A DNA stretch of 34,858 nt from Mesotaenium endlicherianum (Eukaryota; Streptophyta; Zygnematophyceae; Zygnematales; Mesotaeniaceae): assembly GCA_009602735.1 (NCBI GenBank), contig WELA01006875.1, forward strand, positions 41,279 to 76,136, given 5' to 3'. Shown piece by piece: positions 10,030 through 20,682 of this stretch. Each line of letters starts with the position of its first letter. The stretch's first letter is position 1. The notes under the pieces were generated by a model. The model was not told where the DNA came from. It worked only from the letters and a program-made list of their open reading frames with translations, and ran no database searches. The translations under genes and the position numbers were made by a program.

Positions 10030-11711
10030 ATGACTCAGAAGCCGGAACTTAGGAGGAAGAGGAGCAAAAAAGGCACATGCAGAATACTTACAATTCCGTG
10101 GCGACATCGAATCATCCTCCATCTCCGCTCGGGAATCACAATGACTCCAACAATAGCGGGAGGCACAAAAGAAGAAGGAGGAGGAGGAACAGGCCAGGCT
10201 GAGGCAGGAAGAACTAGACAAAAAAGCTGCAGAGGAGGCCAGGAAGGCAGCAGAGGAGAGGCAAGCTGAGGAGAGGCCGAAGCAGCAGGCTGAAGAAGAA
10301 CAGAGGAGAATCAGCAGCTACCGCTACACAGTGCTGGGCAAGGGCTTTGATCTACTGGAGGAGGCCTTCAAGTGTGCCCAAAGAAGTCGCAGTGAGTTGC
10401 AGAAGGACATCCTGCAGAGGGAAGGGGAGACATCCGAAAACTTTGACAAGTATATAGAGGTCAACACAGGACTCCTCCTCTACCACGATTGTGCCAGGAT
10501 GGTAGGATATACGGGTCAGAGAGGTCAAGGCAATGGCCCAAGTGAATGAGGAAGGAGCTGTATTGATTTCGGGTATTTGGGGGGAAGATAGGGTCATCAG
10601 GATGATCCTCATGGACGCGGACAGCTTTAAGGACTCTACATCCCATAACAAGTTCTAGGCCATGCATAATGAGGTGAAGAGAAGGAGCTGGGAATTCTTG
10701 GCCAGGGAAACCAGTCAGCTCGACATCGCAGGGCATTGGTACCCTTGTACGCTGAAAAGGACAGATCTTGCCTTCTTCCAGAAGCCCACCGATTGGCGGT
10801 GGATGACCATTAACATGAGGGACCAGCAAAATGACAGGGCAGGGGAGGAAGATTTCCTAACATACCTACAGGGGAACATAGTGTTGCCTCCTCACATTGC
10901 AGCTTGGGTCCCAAGATTGGATGGAGTAAGAGACTGCATGAGTCAAGAAATGCAGGAGGACAGGATCAGGGTCCGAGAGTCATTCTCTAAAGGGAAGCAC
11001 GCTTATGCCAAATGGGCAAGCAAGCAGGGAGAGAAAGACCTGTATGCGGTCGGGACTCAACAGCCAGCACCAGCACCCAAAAGGGGAAGGTCAGTGGGGT
11101 ATTCTTTTTCTCGGGAAGAGCTGGAGCAGCTGACAGAGGAGACCCTAGCAACCTCAGAGGAGCCAGGGGAAGAAGAGGAGGAGCCAGAAAAAGAAGAGGA
11201 GGAAGGCGAGGAAGAGGACACTAGCCCCGCTGTGACCCAGACACCTGCCATCCCCTGTAATGGAGAAGACTGGGTTGGCCAGGGCAGACATGGCCCTCCA
11301 CCAGCTCGCTGAAGAGGAAGATATCACTTGGATGGGAACTGCCAGAGGACAGAGCCCATCTGCAGGCGCAGAGTCCCAGTCAGACAGGGCAGACAGGAGG
11401 ACTGCTAGAGAAATAGCCAGAGGCCTGCCAGCATCTCCCTCACAGAGAGGACATGTGCCCTTGGCTCATGTCATGCAACATTCTTCTGGGATGCCGGTAT
11501 ATGTACCTGTCAGTTTGAGGGATGCCAAGGAGAAGGCTGCCTCCCTTATTTTCAAACTGTGCAGGAGGAAACAGCCCAGTTGTTGCGTTCTCCCCTTGGT
11601 TCCTCCTACTCGGAGCCCCCAGGCTTCAGGAAACCCCAAGACAAAAGGAGGAGGTCTGGCTCTCGGTCTTGCTCCCCTGACCATAGAGCCCCAGGAACAT
11701 CTCCCTCATAA
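10030..11711 (+). pseudogene. ORF2 pseudogene of copy 2
   Basis: Collinear with ORF2 of element 1 from the ATG after the conserved GAGCAG to the terminal TAA. Coding sense is broken by a small deletion near 10060, a 1-nt insertion near 10515, a TAG at about 10656 and further indels near 11250 and 11560. Between breaks the protein is strongly alike, for example RRSWEFLARETSQLD and KPTDWRWMTINMRDQQND, as are the acidic stretch and the RGLPASPSQRGHVPLAHVMQ block. This copy shows that ORF2 is an inherited part of the family. Confidence 0.8.
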
Positions 11712-11846
11712 GGGCAGTAGGCTGAGGGCGGAGGGACAGCACACTGTAACCAGTGATTCCCACAGTTAGGCATCAGTGTTGGAGCAAGAGGCGGTGGGAG
11801 GGAGATCAGTACTGTCAGTAGGGGAAAACCATGTACCCAATGTCAG

Positions 11847-11882
11847 TGTTGTCGAGGCGACAACCTGTTAAGTTGGAGGAAT
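11847..11882 (+). promoter_or_regulatory. Hairpin and 3' polypurine tract of copy 2
   Basis: TGTTGTCG-AGG-CGACAAC with 7 paired bases, then AAGTTGGAGGAA up to the LTR start at 11883. It is the counterpart of 6369-6404. Confidence 0.75.
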
Positions 11883-12600
11883 TGTAATCAATCAGTATAT
11901 TGGTAGATATAATATTCATTTAAATATAATAGTTAAATAAGTTCAGCCTGCTGAACTTTAGTTAATATCGAGCCTGCTGGACTTTATAAAATAATCAATG
12001 TAATGACTCAGCCGGGAGCAGCAGGCTGAAGTCAACTTAGGTCAGCTTGCTGACACATTCTTTGACAGCCAGCTGACTTTCGTACTCGGTAACAGCAAAT
12101 TGCCTAGATATGCATCTAAGTGTGGAGTGCTAGATGAATGGCCAGATGACATCCGTAGGGTGGATGGCGATTCGGGATGATGGGAGATGGCGGTGGATTT
12201 GGTTAACCGAGGTCCTACCAACGTGGTTAACTCCCGGGTAGGCGATGCCATCGCACTGGCCGTTGAACAGTAAACTCATTCCATGTACATATGCTAGGTA
12301 TTGCTCTCGAATTCGACATTCGAAAACGAGGCCAACTCTCTTGTACAGCTTACGGAGAGAGATCTGAATCCAAGGCAAGAAGCCATTGATATGCACTATC
12401 TTCTAGCCTTGCTTATGTATGAGTTTACCGATTGCATTATTGATGCTACTTAACTTGCATTTGACTTGCAAGTATTGTCCACTGCTTGTGTGTCGTCTTT
12501 TGTGTTTAACCAATCAACAGAAAATACCATAAAGTTTACTTGCTGATATAAAGATCTTCATTAATTGTTAATCGCCTATTTGGTAAGTCGATTCAATTCA
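11883..12600 (+). mobile_element. 3' LTR of copy 2
   Basis: 718 bp, TGTAATCAATC...GATTCAATTCA, visibly more diverged than the two LTRs at 15-735 and 6405-7125. A polypurine tract precedes it and gag2 sequence follows from 12601. The upstream end of the target duplication should lie outside the window. Confidence 0.9.
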
Positions 12601-13322
12601 CTGCTGCTAATGAGACTGCGAGCGGGTGCAATGCGGGCCGCCAAAGATGGCATCAGTGCGACCTCCTATCGCACGCCAGTGGATGAGAGGCCCACACGGT
12701 TGTTGATACGGATCCGTGCAACGGCCAGACTTTGCTTCTCTACGCAGCGATAAGCGTCCTTGAGAGTATACTTGGAGCCGATGCGGTCGATGAGGGGGGC
12801 AATGGCTCTCTCCCTCAGACGCGGCTCCATGGCTTGCAAGAAGATCTCTGCAGCCTTACGGTCGGTGACCGTGCCCACGTCTTGGCATAGGTGGGTCAGC
12901 CATTGGTACATCATGCAGATTGTCTTGTTCTTGCGGCGGTAGAAGTGACGCAGCTTGTACACCTTCTCCTCAGTGGCGGCCTGGAACTCGTGTCTGAGGA
13001 TGTCCCAGAAGGCCTGAACGGGGACAGCAAGCGAGACGGCCACACCGTCCACCTGCTCTGTGCGGGCAAGAATCTTGGCCAACTTCTCATGGAAGGTGTT
13101 GCGAGCCTCGTGAAGAAGGTAACGCATAAGCGTGCCAAACATTTGGCGCTTAGTGTGCGCGGGAGTAGTGAGCTTCGAGAAGTCGAAGTTAGCCTTGACC
13201 TCTGAGATAATGTAGTCCAGATCACAGAAGCCCACCCTGTCGCGAAAGCGGAAGAGGAAGGCCTTCTCTACCCTTATACCCTGGTCACCTGCCATGGATG
13301 AAAGGGATAAATATGAGTCCAC
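12601..13322 (-). pseudogene. Gag of a second retroelement (gag2), minus-strand copy, cut by copy 2
   Basis: A frame of about 218 codons is open from about 13322 to a TAG at 12666-12668. The likely in-frame Met is at 13295-13293 (MAGDQ). The central part looks like a retrotransposon Gag: FWDILRHEFQAATEEKVYKL followed by FYRRKNKTICMMYQWLTHL, the usual alpha-helical gag pattern ending in a region that normally precedes zinc knuckles. The plus-strand copy at 21820-23035 aligns throughout and has CAG where this copy has the TAG stop. Homology continues past the stop to 12601, where the LTR of copy 2 begins. The N-terminal MPTRSGRDY segment of the other copy is deleted here. No zinc knuckle remains on this side. 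Confidence 0.75.
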
Positions 13323-13681
13323 TGGAGAGGTGGCTTGTGGACAGCTGCAAGCTGAGGGGCCACCGGGTGCTCCTCCTCAGGTGGATTAGTGATAGTGCTG
13401 AGATTTGAATCTGACTCGTCTCCAATCTTTTTAAAAGTAAGGAATGTGTACTCACTAGAGTGAGCACCTTAAGACTGTAATCTGGTAGGAAAACAACTAA
13501 CAAAACATGGCCCAAAAGACCACTAGAAGCACATCATGATCTTCAAGAGTAGTCCTACGGCAGAGGCTTAAGCTGTGACTTTGCTCACCACTTGTGAAGT
13601 TCTTCAAGTGACTGGAAGCCAAGAGGGCTTGCTCTCCACAAGGGAGAGACTAAGTGGTTCTGAAAACACAAGAGGTAAAAG
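13323..13681 (-). other. Leader region of the minus-strand gag2 element (first part)
   Basis: Non-coding. Its reverse complement matches 21540-21780 upstream of the plus-strand gag2 (for example GTGTTTTCA...CCAC, AAGAACTTCACA, GAGGTGCTCACT-like blocks). The homology is broken at about 13682 by the hAT element and resumes at 19914. Confidence 0.65.
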
Positions 13682-14080
13682 CCTAGATTGAAAATTAGCC
13701 CGTACAAGATCCTGGGGCCGAACAGTACGTTTTTTGGTACGCCGTATTCACATACGCCATAATACGAGTATAAACCGATCTCGCTTCAAAAGTTTTTATT
13801 TAAACTCACACGTTTTATGTAGGTGTGCATTTTTCTCCGTTCAAAATACCTACGTCGGCTCCCTATACGTGCCATTCATACACACTATAATTAGAAGTCA
13901 CGTCGAGCGAGTTCACACGTGTGTGATGTAAGTGGACCGCGTTGAAAATACATGTCGGGCTAAGTTTTGATGGCCGCGTTTCACAAAAACTTCACACATC
14001 TTTGTCTGCCGCTCAGAAGCTTCTGCACACAAAAATTTCATCTACCTTTGCTGTGCATGTTCATAGCAGTTCCGCATTAG

Positions 14081-14520
14081 TTGCAATACAAACGGAAAGG
14101 TAACTTGAGATACTTTGATCGCGCGCCAATTGTACTTATACAATTCAAATCGGCACTTCCGGCCACATCCGCGACGTGTCGCATGCGCCGCATCCGGCCA
14201 CGCAACAGATCGTTACAGCATCTCTATAAAGAAGACCGTAGAATGTTAGGTCGCAAAGAGGTAAGAGAGGAGGACGTCTTTAGAGACGCCTTCTTTGACC
14301 CTCAGAGTATTAAAGAATTACGGAAGATACCATTCTCACAAGTGTTTGAGAACACACATCTACACCAAAACTAGTGCATAACTCCATGTAACTTTCTTTT
14401 CTCAATGACTTATTTCCTTCCACGCAGGTCTTTGTGGCCATGGATGGAATAGGTTTGCCTGTCACTGCTGCACAAATTCTAAAATGCCGTGGCAAACAGT
14501 GGGCGTTCCCCAAGTACTGT
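14081..14520 (+). other. Exon-like plus-strand segment inside the hAT element
   Basis: A plus-strand frame ends in MLGRKE at 14260 and is followed by GTAAGA. A good acceptor (pyrimidine-rich, CACGCAG, ending 14427) lies 167 nt further on, before VFVAMDGIGLPVTAAQ. Both junctions are at codon boundaries, so the two pieces could be spliced in frame. Alternatively the frame reads through to 14374. I recognise no family. It might be a captured host gene fragment or chance. Confidence 0.25.
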
Positions 14521-14679
14521 ATATTCGTCTCCTGTCACATCTTCTTCTCGTGCCCTCTCCACTCTGTGTAAGATGCTGAGGTCCTACCACCCGCTACACA
14601 TCCACATGTTTACATGACTACTTTTATGAATGTCAATGCAGGAGCATATTTCTTTTGCCATAAAAACTGTTCTTGCTGT

Positions 14680-15570
14680 AGGGTATAGTTGACCTGCTGT
14701 TCTGCATGCAATTCATGTTGCTGGTGTTATGTTTTTTGCTGTTTATTTTTGTGCTCTTAAATTTACAGATGTGCTGTTCATGTAGTTGGTCATCATTTTG
14801 TACCTGTTTTTTTTGCAGCTGTTCTTTAGAGTTTGCTGGAATCACTTTGCTGCAGGTCATTTTGAAATATGTGCTGCTTTGCGCTGCCTTGCATTTCAGC
14901 CGCACAACTGCTGGGATGTCTGTCTTTGCTCACCTGCCTTTTGCTATGTGCTTTGGTGCTCCTTTCTTGTTGTTTGTGCTCAGCTTAAAATCTGCCATCC
15001 TGCTACCCTCCTGTTGGTTGCTACACTCAGCAGCAGCTTCTTTGCTGCTGTTTATTTAATGCTGCAAACCTGCTGGGTTGCTTTGTTTTGCACCTGTTGT
15101 GCTCTGTGCTACTTTGTTGCTGCTGTGCTGCTGTGTTGCTGTGCTGTGCTGTGCTGGTGTCGGTGTCCCCTGGTATGCTGCTTGTGCTGCTTGTGCAGCT
15201 ATTATGCTTTTTTTTGGTGCTCTTCTGCTGTGTGCCTGTGCTGCTGTCATGGTGTTATTCTCTGCTGCTATGATGCTCTGCTGTGTTGCTCTTATGTGCT
15301 GCTTTGCTATTGTTGCGCTGCTCTACTGCTGCGATGTTAACTTGCTTGCCGTAATATTGTGCTTTTGTTTCCTGCTGCCATATTTTTGTTTGTGCTTCTG
15401 TGTTGTGCTGCTGTGGTGTGTTGCTCTGCTGTTGCTTTGCTGCTGTTCTGCTGTGCTGCTACTCTTCTTTGCACCTGTTGCTGCTGTGGTGCTGTGCTGT
15501 TGCAGCTGTGGTGATGTCTTGTTGTGTGCTGCTGGTGTCGTGTCGCTTCCTGCTGCTTTGGTTTGGCACT
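14680..15570. repeat. Degenerate TGCTGT/CTGCTG-rich low-complexity tract
   Basis: The plus strand is a long irregular run of TGCTG, TGTGCTG and TTGCTG words; the minus strand, which is the transposase sense, reads CAGCA. Long plus-strand frames here are Cys/Leu-rich only because of this composition. It probably represents intron or 3' sequence of the hAT gene. Confidence 0.7.
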
Positions 15571-16189
15571 TCATTATGCACAACCTCTGTACCCAATTCA
15601 CATGCACACCCATTCCCAAGCTGTAGCTGCAATGACTGCGCAGCGATTGTCACTTGAGGTGGCTATGTACGGTGGGTGCTTGGCTCCGGTGCCATCACCA
15701 GGTGTGACGCATGTGGTCGTGTACTTCCTTCTAGATCAACCTATGTTATTTGAGAATATTTTGAGGTGGTACGTGTCGACACACTCCTCATCATCCCTCT
15801 TGCATGTGCTTCATTCTTCCAATCTCACCATGCATCTCGTGTGCAAGAATAGGATTGTGCATGTGCTTCATTCTTTCAATGTCACCATGTTCCAACTGCC
15901 CTTCTTCACGCTAGAGAGATAGAGGCTTCTGGTGGTTCATGATGAACTTCACAAGCCCCCTCGCTCGCTCCACAGTATCTTGAACCTACTCAACCTTCAC
16001 GCTGGCTTCCAACATGAGGTCCAAGCCATGTGCCGCACACGCACTCCACGTAATGTGTGAGTACTTAGCCTCAATGAGTTTACCTGCAATAGCAATAGAC
16101 AATTGAGATGAAGTAAGGTATGGCAAAAGAGGGTAGCATTATGTACAAAGATTCATGACATTATGAATGAAGTTTGGGATGAAGCCTCC

Positions 16190-16490
16190 AGCCCAAGAGG
16201 AAGCCGAGCAGCACAGAAGCAAAGCACACAAGCAGCTTACACAATAGCAGGATTATAGATGACCACAGCATCACGGCTGCAACAGCATATAGCAGTAATA
16301 GCATGACAACACACAACTCAAAAGATAATAGTCCAACACTGACAGCACCACAGCATAACTGCAGCAGTACACACCTAAGTAACCAGCATCATCAAAGAAG
16401 CAGCACACCACAAGCACAGCAGCACTGCAACATTCAGCAGCAGACCAGCAAAAAGCACCACAACAGCAGCACAACAGAATGAGCAAAAGT
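16190..16490. repeat. AGCAGCACA-rich low-complexity tract in a hAT intron
   Basis: Irregular AGCA, CACAGCA and CAGCAG words on the plus strand, inside the predicted intron 16084-16554. The polarity is opposite to that of 14680-15570. Confidence 0.65.
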
Positions 16491-16839
16491 TTTGTTAAGA
16501 GCAATACAAGAATAACATTTGTGACTAAGCAAAGTCGGATGCAGTATGACATACCCGCGTTCTTGCATGCTCTGGCCAAATCGATGCATATCATGGGAAT
16601 ATGCTTCGCACCAATCTCCACTATGACCTCCTCAAAGCATTTAGCAATAAACTTGCCACTTTCAAACTTACCATCACAAGTGACCTCCTTCACCATATTT
16701 TCACCCATTGGAGTGACAACAATGAAGTTGGTGATGCGCTTTTTGGTGATGTCAGACCGGTAATACAAAAGAACAGATTAATAAAGAAATGAAACTCCGA
16801 CATCTATAGTTGAGGTAGAAATACAACACCACATCGAAC

Positions 16840-17220
16840 GGCACCATAGCACCCCACAATCATAATACTATACAACACAGCAACAGATCACACGTACCAG
16901 CACCACCTAAGCAAAGGACACAGAAGCTGAGCATTATGGCGACAAAGCAGCACAACACAACACAGGATAGCAAAGCAAAAAGCAGCAGCAGCGTGCAAAC
17001 CAACACTGCAAGATGACACCGCACAGAAGCACAGCAGCCTAGAGGAAAAGCACACGATAGCACAGCAACAAAGTACACCAAGTACACAAAGTACACAAAG
17101 TACACCAATGCGTGGCAGCATGCACAGCACCATCACAGCAAAGCAGCCCAGAAGGAAAGCACGGCAGAATTTAGTAGTAGCATAGTAGGACAGCAGCCGT
17201 GCAGCACATTCTAGAAAGGA
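16840..17220. repeat. AGCACA-rich tract with a 9-bp tandem repeat
   Basis: Same word composition as 16190-16490. It contains AAGTACACM repeated four times without a gap (17071-17106). It lies in the large intron between the core exons, just right of the exon starting at 16757. A second, looser AGCA-rich stretch continues beyond the solo LTR (17961-18480). Confidence 0.7.
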
Positions 17221-17238
17221 TGAAAGCAACGCAGACAA

Positions 17239-17960
17239 TGTAATGAATCAGTATATTGGTAGGTATAATATTCATTTAAATATAATAGGTAAATACGTTC
17301 CGTCTGCTGAACTTTATGTAGTATTGAGTCTGCTGGACTTTATATAATTATCAGTTTAAGGACTCAGCCGGAAGCAGCAGGCTGAAGTCAACTTAAGTCA
17401 GCTTGCTGACACATTCTTTGACAGCCAGCTGACTTCCGTACTCGGTAGCAGCGAACTGCCTCGATATACATCTAAGTGTGGTATGCTAGAGGAATGGCCA
17501 GATGACATCCCTATGATGGATGGCGATTCGGGATGATGGGAGATGGCGGTGGATTTGGTTAACCGAGGTCCTACCAATGTGGTTAACTCCCGGGTAGGCG
17601 GTGCCATCGCACTAGCCGTTGAACAGTAAACTCATTCCATGTACATATGCTAGGCATTGCTCTCGAGTTCGGCATTCGGAAACGAGGCCAACTCTCTTGT
17701 ACAGCTTACTGAGAGAGAGATCTGAATCCAAGGCGAGAAGCCATTGATACGCACTGTCTTCTAACCTTGCTTATGTATGAGTTTACTGATTGCATTATTG
17801 ATGCTAGTTTACTTGCATTTGACTTGCGAAGTGTTGTCTACTGCTAGTGTCTGGTCCTTCGCTGTTTATTCTCTTTATAGCAAATACCATAAAAATTACT
17901 TGCTGATATAAAGATCTTCATTAATGTTTAATCGTCTATTTGGTAAGTCGATTCATTTCA
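17239..17960 (+). mobile_element. Solo LTR of the Ty3/gypsy family with perfect target duplication
   Basis: 722 bp, TGTAATGAATC...GATTCATTTCA. It is flanked by GACAA at 17234-17238 and again at 17961-17965, a perfect 5-bp duplication. This fixes the true ends of the family's LTR. It lies within the large intron of the hAT transposase and so is younger than the hAT insertion. Confidence 0.93.
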
Positions 17961-19257
17961 GACAAGCAGCTCAAAAGGCAAGCAAGCTAGCATATACAAA
18001 AGAAAAAAGAAAAGAACAACATCTCATGAGTCCAGAAGCTGGAGAGCACAGCTGCAGGAAACGAGCAGCACATATTTAAAAAATGACAGCAGCAGTCTGA
18101 AAAGCAACAGATCCAAAATAATGTGCAGCAAATAGAACAGCTACAAAATCACTTAACATTACACAATGAACAGCAGGAAAATGAACAGCTGCAAGAATAG
18201 ACAGCAGACCAAAAAATTGGAAAGGAATGAAGAGCACACTCCAAAATGAACAGCTGGAACATGAAGTGCCGCAAATAAGATAGCAGAGCAACAAATTGTA
18301 AGGAAATAAAGAGCACGGTACAAAATTAACAGCAGGAATATGAACTGCAGCAAATTAGACAGCAGCGAAATGTACAGACCAGAGATGAAGAGCATGTTGT
18401 AAGAACTTAACAATGGCATGAAAAGCAGGTGAAGGTGGTAAAAGAAGAGTGAAATGTAGAAGTAAAATGTATTGAGGAAAATTTACCAGCCATCGGAGCA
18501 TACCACACAGCCAGTAACTTTTAGCTTCTCCATAAAATGGCAAAGCCGATGTCACAACATGCCATTTCCCGATCCAGAAGCTTCGTCCTTAGGTGCCACA
18601 TTTGGGGACCGGAATAGTTAGGCCCAACACGGGATATGGAGTCTAGCATGAGTCCATAGGATGCACATTTGGCAGCATTGAAAGAGATGCTATTGGCATA
18701 AAACCACTTAGCAATAACTTGATTTGCTAGGTCCAAAACTTTGGTTTCCATGCCTTCGGAAGGTCACTTTGCCTACCAGACCCTCTAGCGGATCCTCCAG
18801 AGGAAGAGGAAGGGCAAACATTGCCGATCTTCTTCATGTCATTCTCAAGTGCTACTGCCTCCATAGTCCGCTCATGACGAGAACGCTTTTGCAGAAGCTT
18901 CATTTGAGCAAAAGGAACTTTGGAAGATCTAGATCAAATGCCTGAACTTGTGCCGAAACTTGAGAACATCCTGCAACTCCCTGCCCTTGAGCACAACCCA
19001 TATGGTACCTAATCCTGAATGTCCCACCCAGGTTGATACGGCCACAATAATTACAATTATTATGTGTGTGACAAGAAGAAATCAGGCTTGTCTACCTTCT
19101 CAACGTGGTCATGTTCTGAAGGAAAAATAGGATCGGCCACTCGCTTGCCCTTTTCAGCAGATGTCAGTCGAGATGAACTACAGGGTGTAACCAGATCATA
19201 GTCTTCTTTGTCATCGAATGCAGCAGAAGAACTGTCGTGTAAGTCCTGTTTGGCCAT

Positions 19258-19913
19258 AGCAAATTAGGAGAAAAAGTAAGTGAAAATGAATACGAATGGA
19301 GGCGTGAGTACAGGTAACTTTTGTATATACTGTGAAAAACGGCAAGTATCTCTGTATGTGAGGATGAGATTGCTTACCAAATGCATTCTTCAGCCGCAGA
19401 GAATACTTAGCATTTTGAGTAATTGTGTGGTTACCTTGTGTGTGCAATCTGATTGCACAGAAGGCAAATAAGTGTAAGAGTGTACGTATTTCATTGGTTA
19501 CACGAAGAAAAAACACAGAAAAATAGAGTCACCAATACGAGAAAGCAAACTTTCGCTTTTTTTTCCCGTTGTCATCTTCATTTTTGAGCTCTTCAAACAA
19601 TACATGGCCGGCTGCTATGCTACAAAGGCATGACGCTCAAAGCGCGGTCATCAGGCAAAGTGTTGCCGCGACGCACGTCCGTTAAGTCTGAAACGTGTGA
19701 CGCGATGATTTGACTCTTACGGTCCAAATGAATAAATACTTCAAGGTACGTGTTAGGGTGTTGGCCACACACGTTCGAGAATTGGCGGTTGGTTCAAACA
19801 ACCGACACCCGTGTATGCAGGCAAATTTTTCCGTTTTTAAAATCACATCACGTACGGTACAGAATCACACGTACGCCCACACGTGTACGTTGTATCCGGA
19901 TCTTCAAACTAAG
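19258..19913. other. 5' region of the hAT element
   Basis: Upstream of the transposase start. Rich in short ACGTG/CACGT words, for example around 19745-19760 and 19851-19895. The opposite end (13730-13930) has a similar character, which suggests diverged subterminal repeats. No gene is seen. Confidence 0.45.
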
Positions 19914-20640
19914 CGTAAAAGTGTAAGCTTTACTAATAACTCTACAGCTGGCATAATGGACTTTTAAAAAGATGTCCCTCTAGGGGCATCCACTGCTATA
20001 TACTCCTTGCAAAACCGACGCTGAAGGCGGCGAATGCAATGCACACAGTCACGCTAGGAGGCTCTCATATGTCCACAAAAATTGGAGGCAAGGCACGTAC
20101 TAGCACTCGTGTTGGCTAAGCATAACGCAAACCAATCAAATCTAGTGCAAGGAATATGCTAAATGCGTCTCATTGGTGGAGCTTACCTCGACCAATGCGA
20201 CCTAGATAAAGCCTCAAAAGTAGATCTGGAACTCGAGGAAGCTTTCTCTAGGGATAAGTGATGCAGTCACCACAGTTATAGCTCTGGTGATGCTCATTTA
20301 CTATGATAATGCATGCAAAATGTGTACCATCAAGCTCGCGGATTTGTACGCTAAAGGCTAGGGGTCTTTGGAGTCGCGAAGGGCCAACAATGTGACCTTT
20401 GGGCACACTGAATCACAAAGTGGCCTTTGGTGAAACTCCGCTAGGGGCCGATAGGTGGCGCGGACTAGATTGCAAATATCTCGCTCAACACTTGACCAAA
20501 TGACACGAAACTGGTGCCATTCGGAAGATGGCTCGGCACTCTACACTTTAGCAATTTGGAATGCTAGCAAAGGTCAGCATATGGATGCGTAAAGTCAAGT
20601 CAAAAGTGGCCTTCCTAGATTGATGGTTCACACACGTGTA
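19914..20640 (-). other. Leader and upstream sequence of the minus-strand gag2 element (second part)
   Basis: The reverse complement of 19915-20135 aligns with 21339-21540 of the plus-strand gag2 copy, including TTATGCTTRGCC, GCTAGTAC, CTCCTAG.GTGAC and CATCTTTTTAAA-like blocks. This shows that the hAT element split one continuous gag2 copy. The part 20135-20640 would be further upstream sequence, possibly the gag2 LTR, but I cannot define its ends. No coding sequence is seen. Confidence 0.6.
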
Positions 20641-20682
20641 CCTTGGTTTATTGCGACGACCTCAACCTAATGAGTCATGACA

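Larger units (their letters stand above)
7126..12600 (+). mobile_element. Ty3/gypsy copy 2, decayed, right part only
   Basis: Same family and same internal order as element 1, starting abruptly in the RT domain at the equivalent of position about 1816 of element 1. Element 1 is inserted at that point, so the left part of copy 2 should lie upstream of the window. It ends in its own 3' LTR (11883-12600). Several stops, small deletions and an active-site change show it is dead. It is itself inserted in the minus-strand gag2 pseudogene, whose homology resumes at 12601. Confidence 0.88.
15911..19257 (-). pseudogene. hAT transposase pseudogene: BED zinc finger and DUF659-type core, split by introns
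   Basis: Read on the minus strand. Start ATG 19257 (MAKQDLHDSSSAAFDD) with a basic patch. A BED finger at 19055-18966 has CNYC, GGTFRIRYH and a final GVAGC, one frame away from the start. The core begins at 18723-18487 with LANQVIAKWFYANSISFNAA and LLDREM, then a 1-nt shift, then KVTGCVVCSDGW up to a donor GTAAAT at 18486. The next exon (16757-16555) gives SDITKKRITNFIVVTP...EIGAKHI and ends at a GTATGT donor. The last (16083-15911) starts after TTGCAG with KLIEAKYSHITW and SACAAHGLDL, in phase, and has a stop at 15986-15988. These match the usual hAT order. The catalytic C-terminal part and dimerisation domain are not seen. At least two frameshifts and one nonsense codon make it dead. Confidence 0.8.
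13682..19913 (-). mobile_element. Decayed hAT DNA transposon, about 6.2 kb including a solo LTR
   Basis: Left end CCTAGATTGAAAAT and reverse complement of right end CTTAGTTTGAAGAT form imperfect terminal inverted repeats. The flanks carry GTAAAAG on both sides (13675-13681 and 19915-19921), a 7-of-8 match to the 8-bp duplication typical of hAT. The uninterrupted target can be recognised in the plus-strand gag2 leader near 21530, where the reverse complement reads AGATAAAAGTG. The exact first and last base could shift by one. Inside are a minus-strand transposase pseudogene and long CAG/CTG-like introns. No C-terminal hAT dimerisation domain is found, so the element was non-autonomous or is internally rearranged. 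Confidence 0.72.

Noticed and set aside
14706..15657. Cys/Leu-rich plus-strand frames
   Set aside because: They are a product of the TGCTG-rich low-complexity tract and overlap in all frames.
17071..17106. CRISPR-like short repeat array
   Set aside because: 9-bp units without spacers in a eukaryotic intron; a plain tandem repeat.
16860..17238. Minus-strand hydrophobic frames with VYFVYFVY
   Set aside because: They derive from the 9-bp tandem repeat and AGCA-rich composition within an intron.
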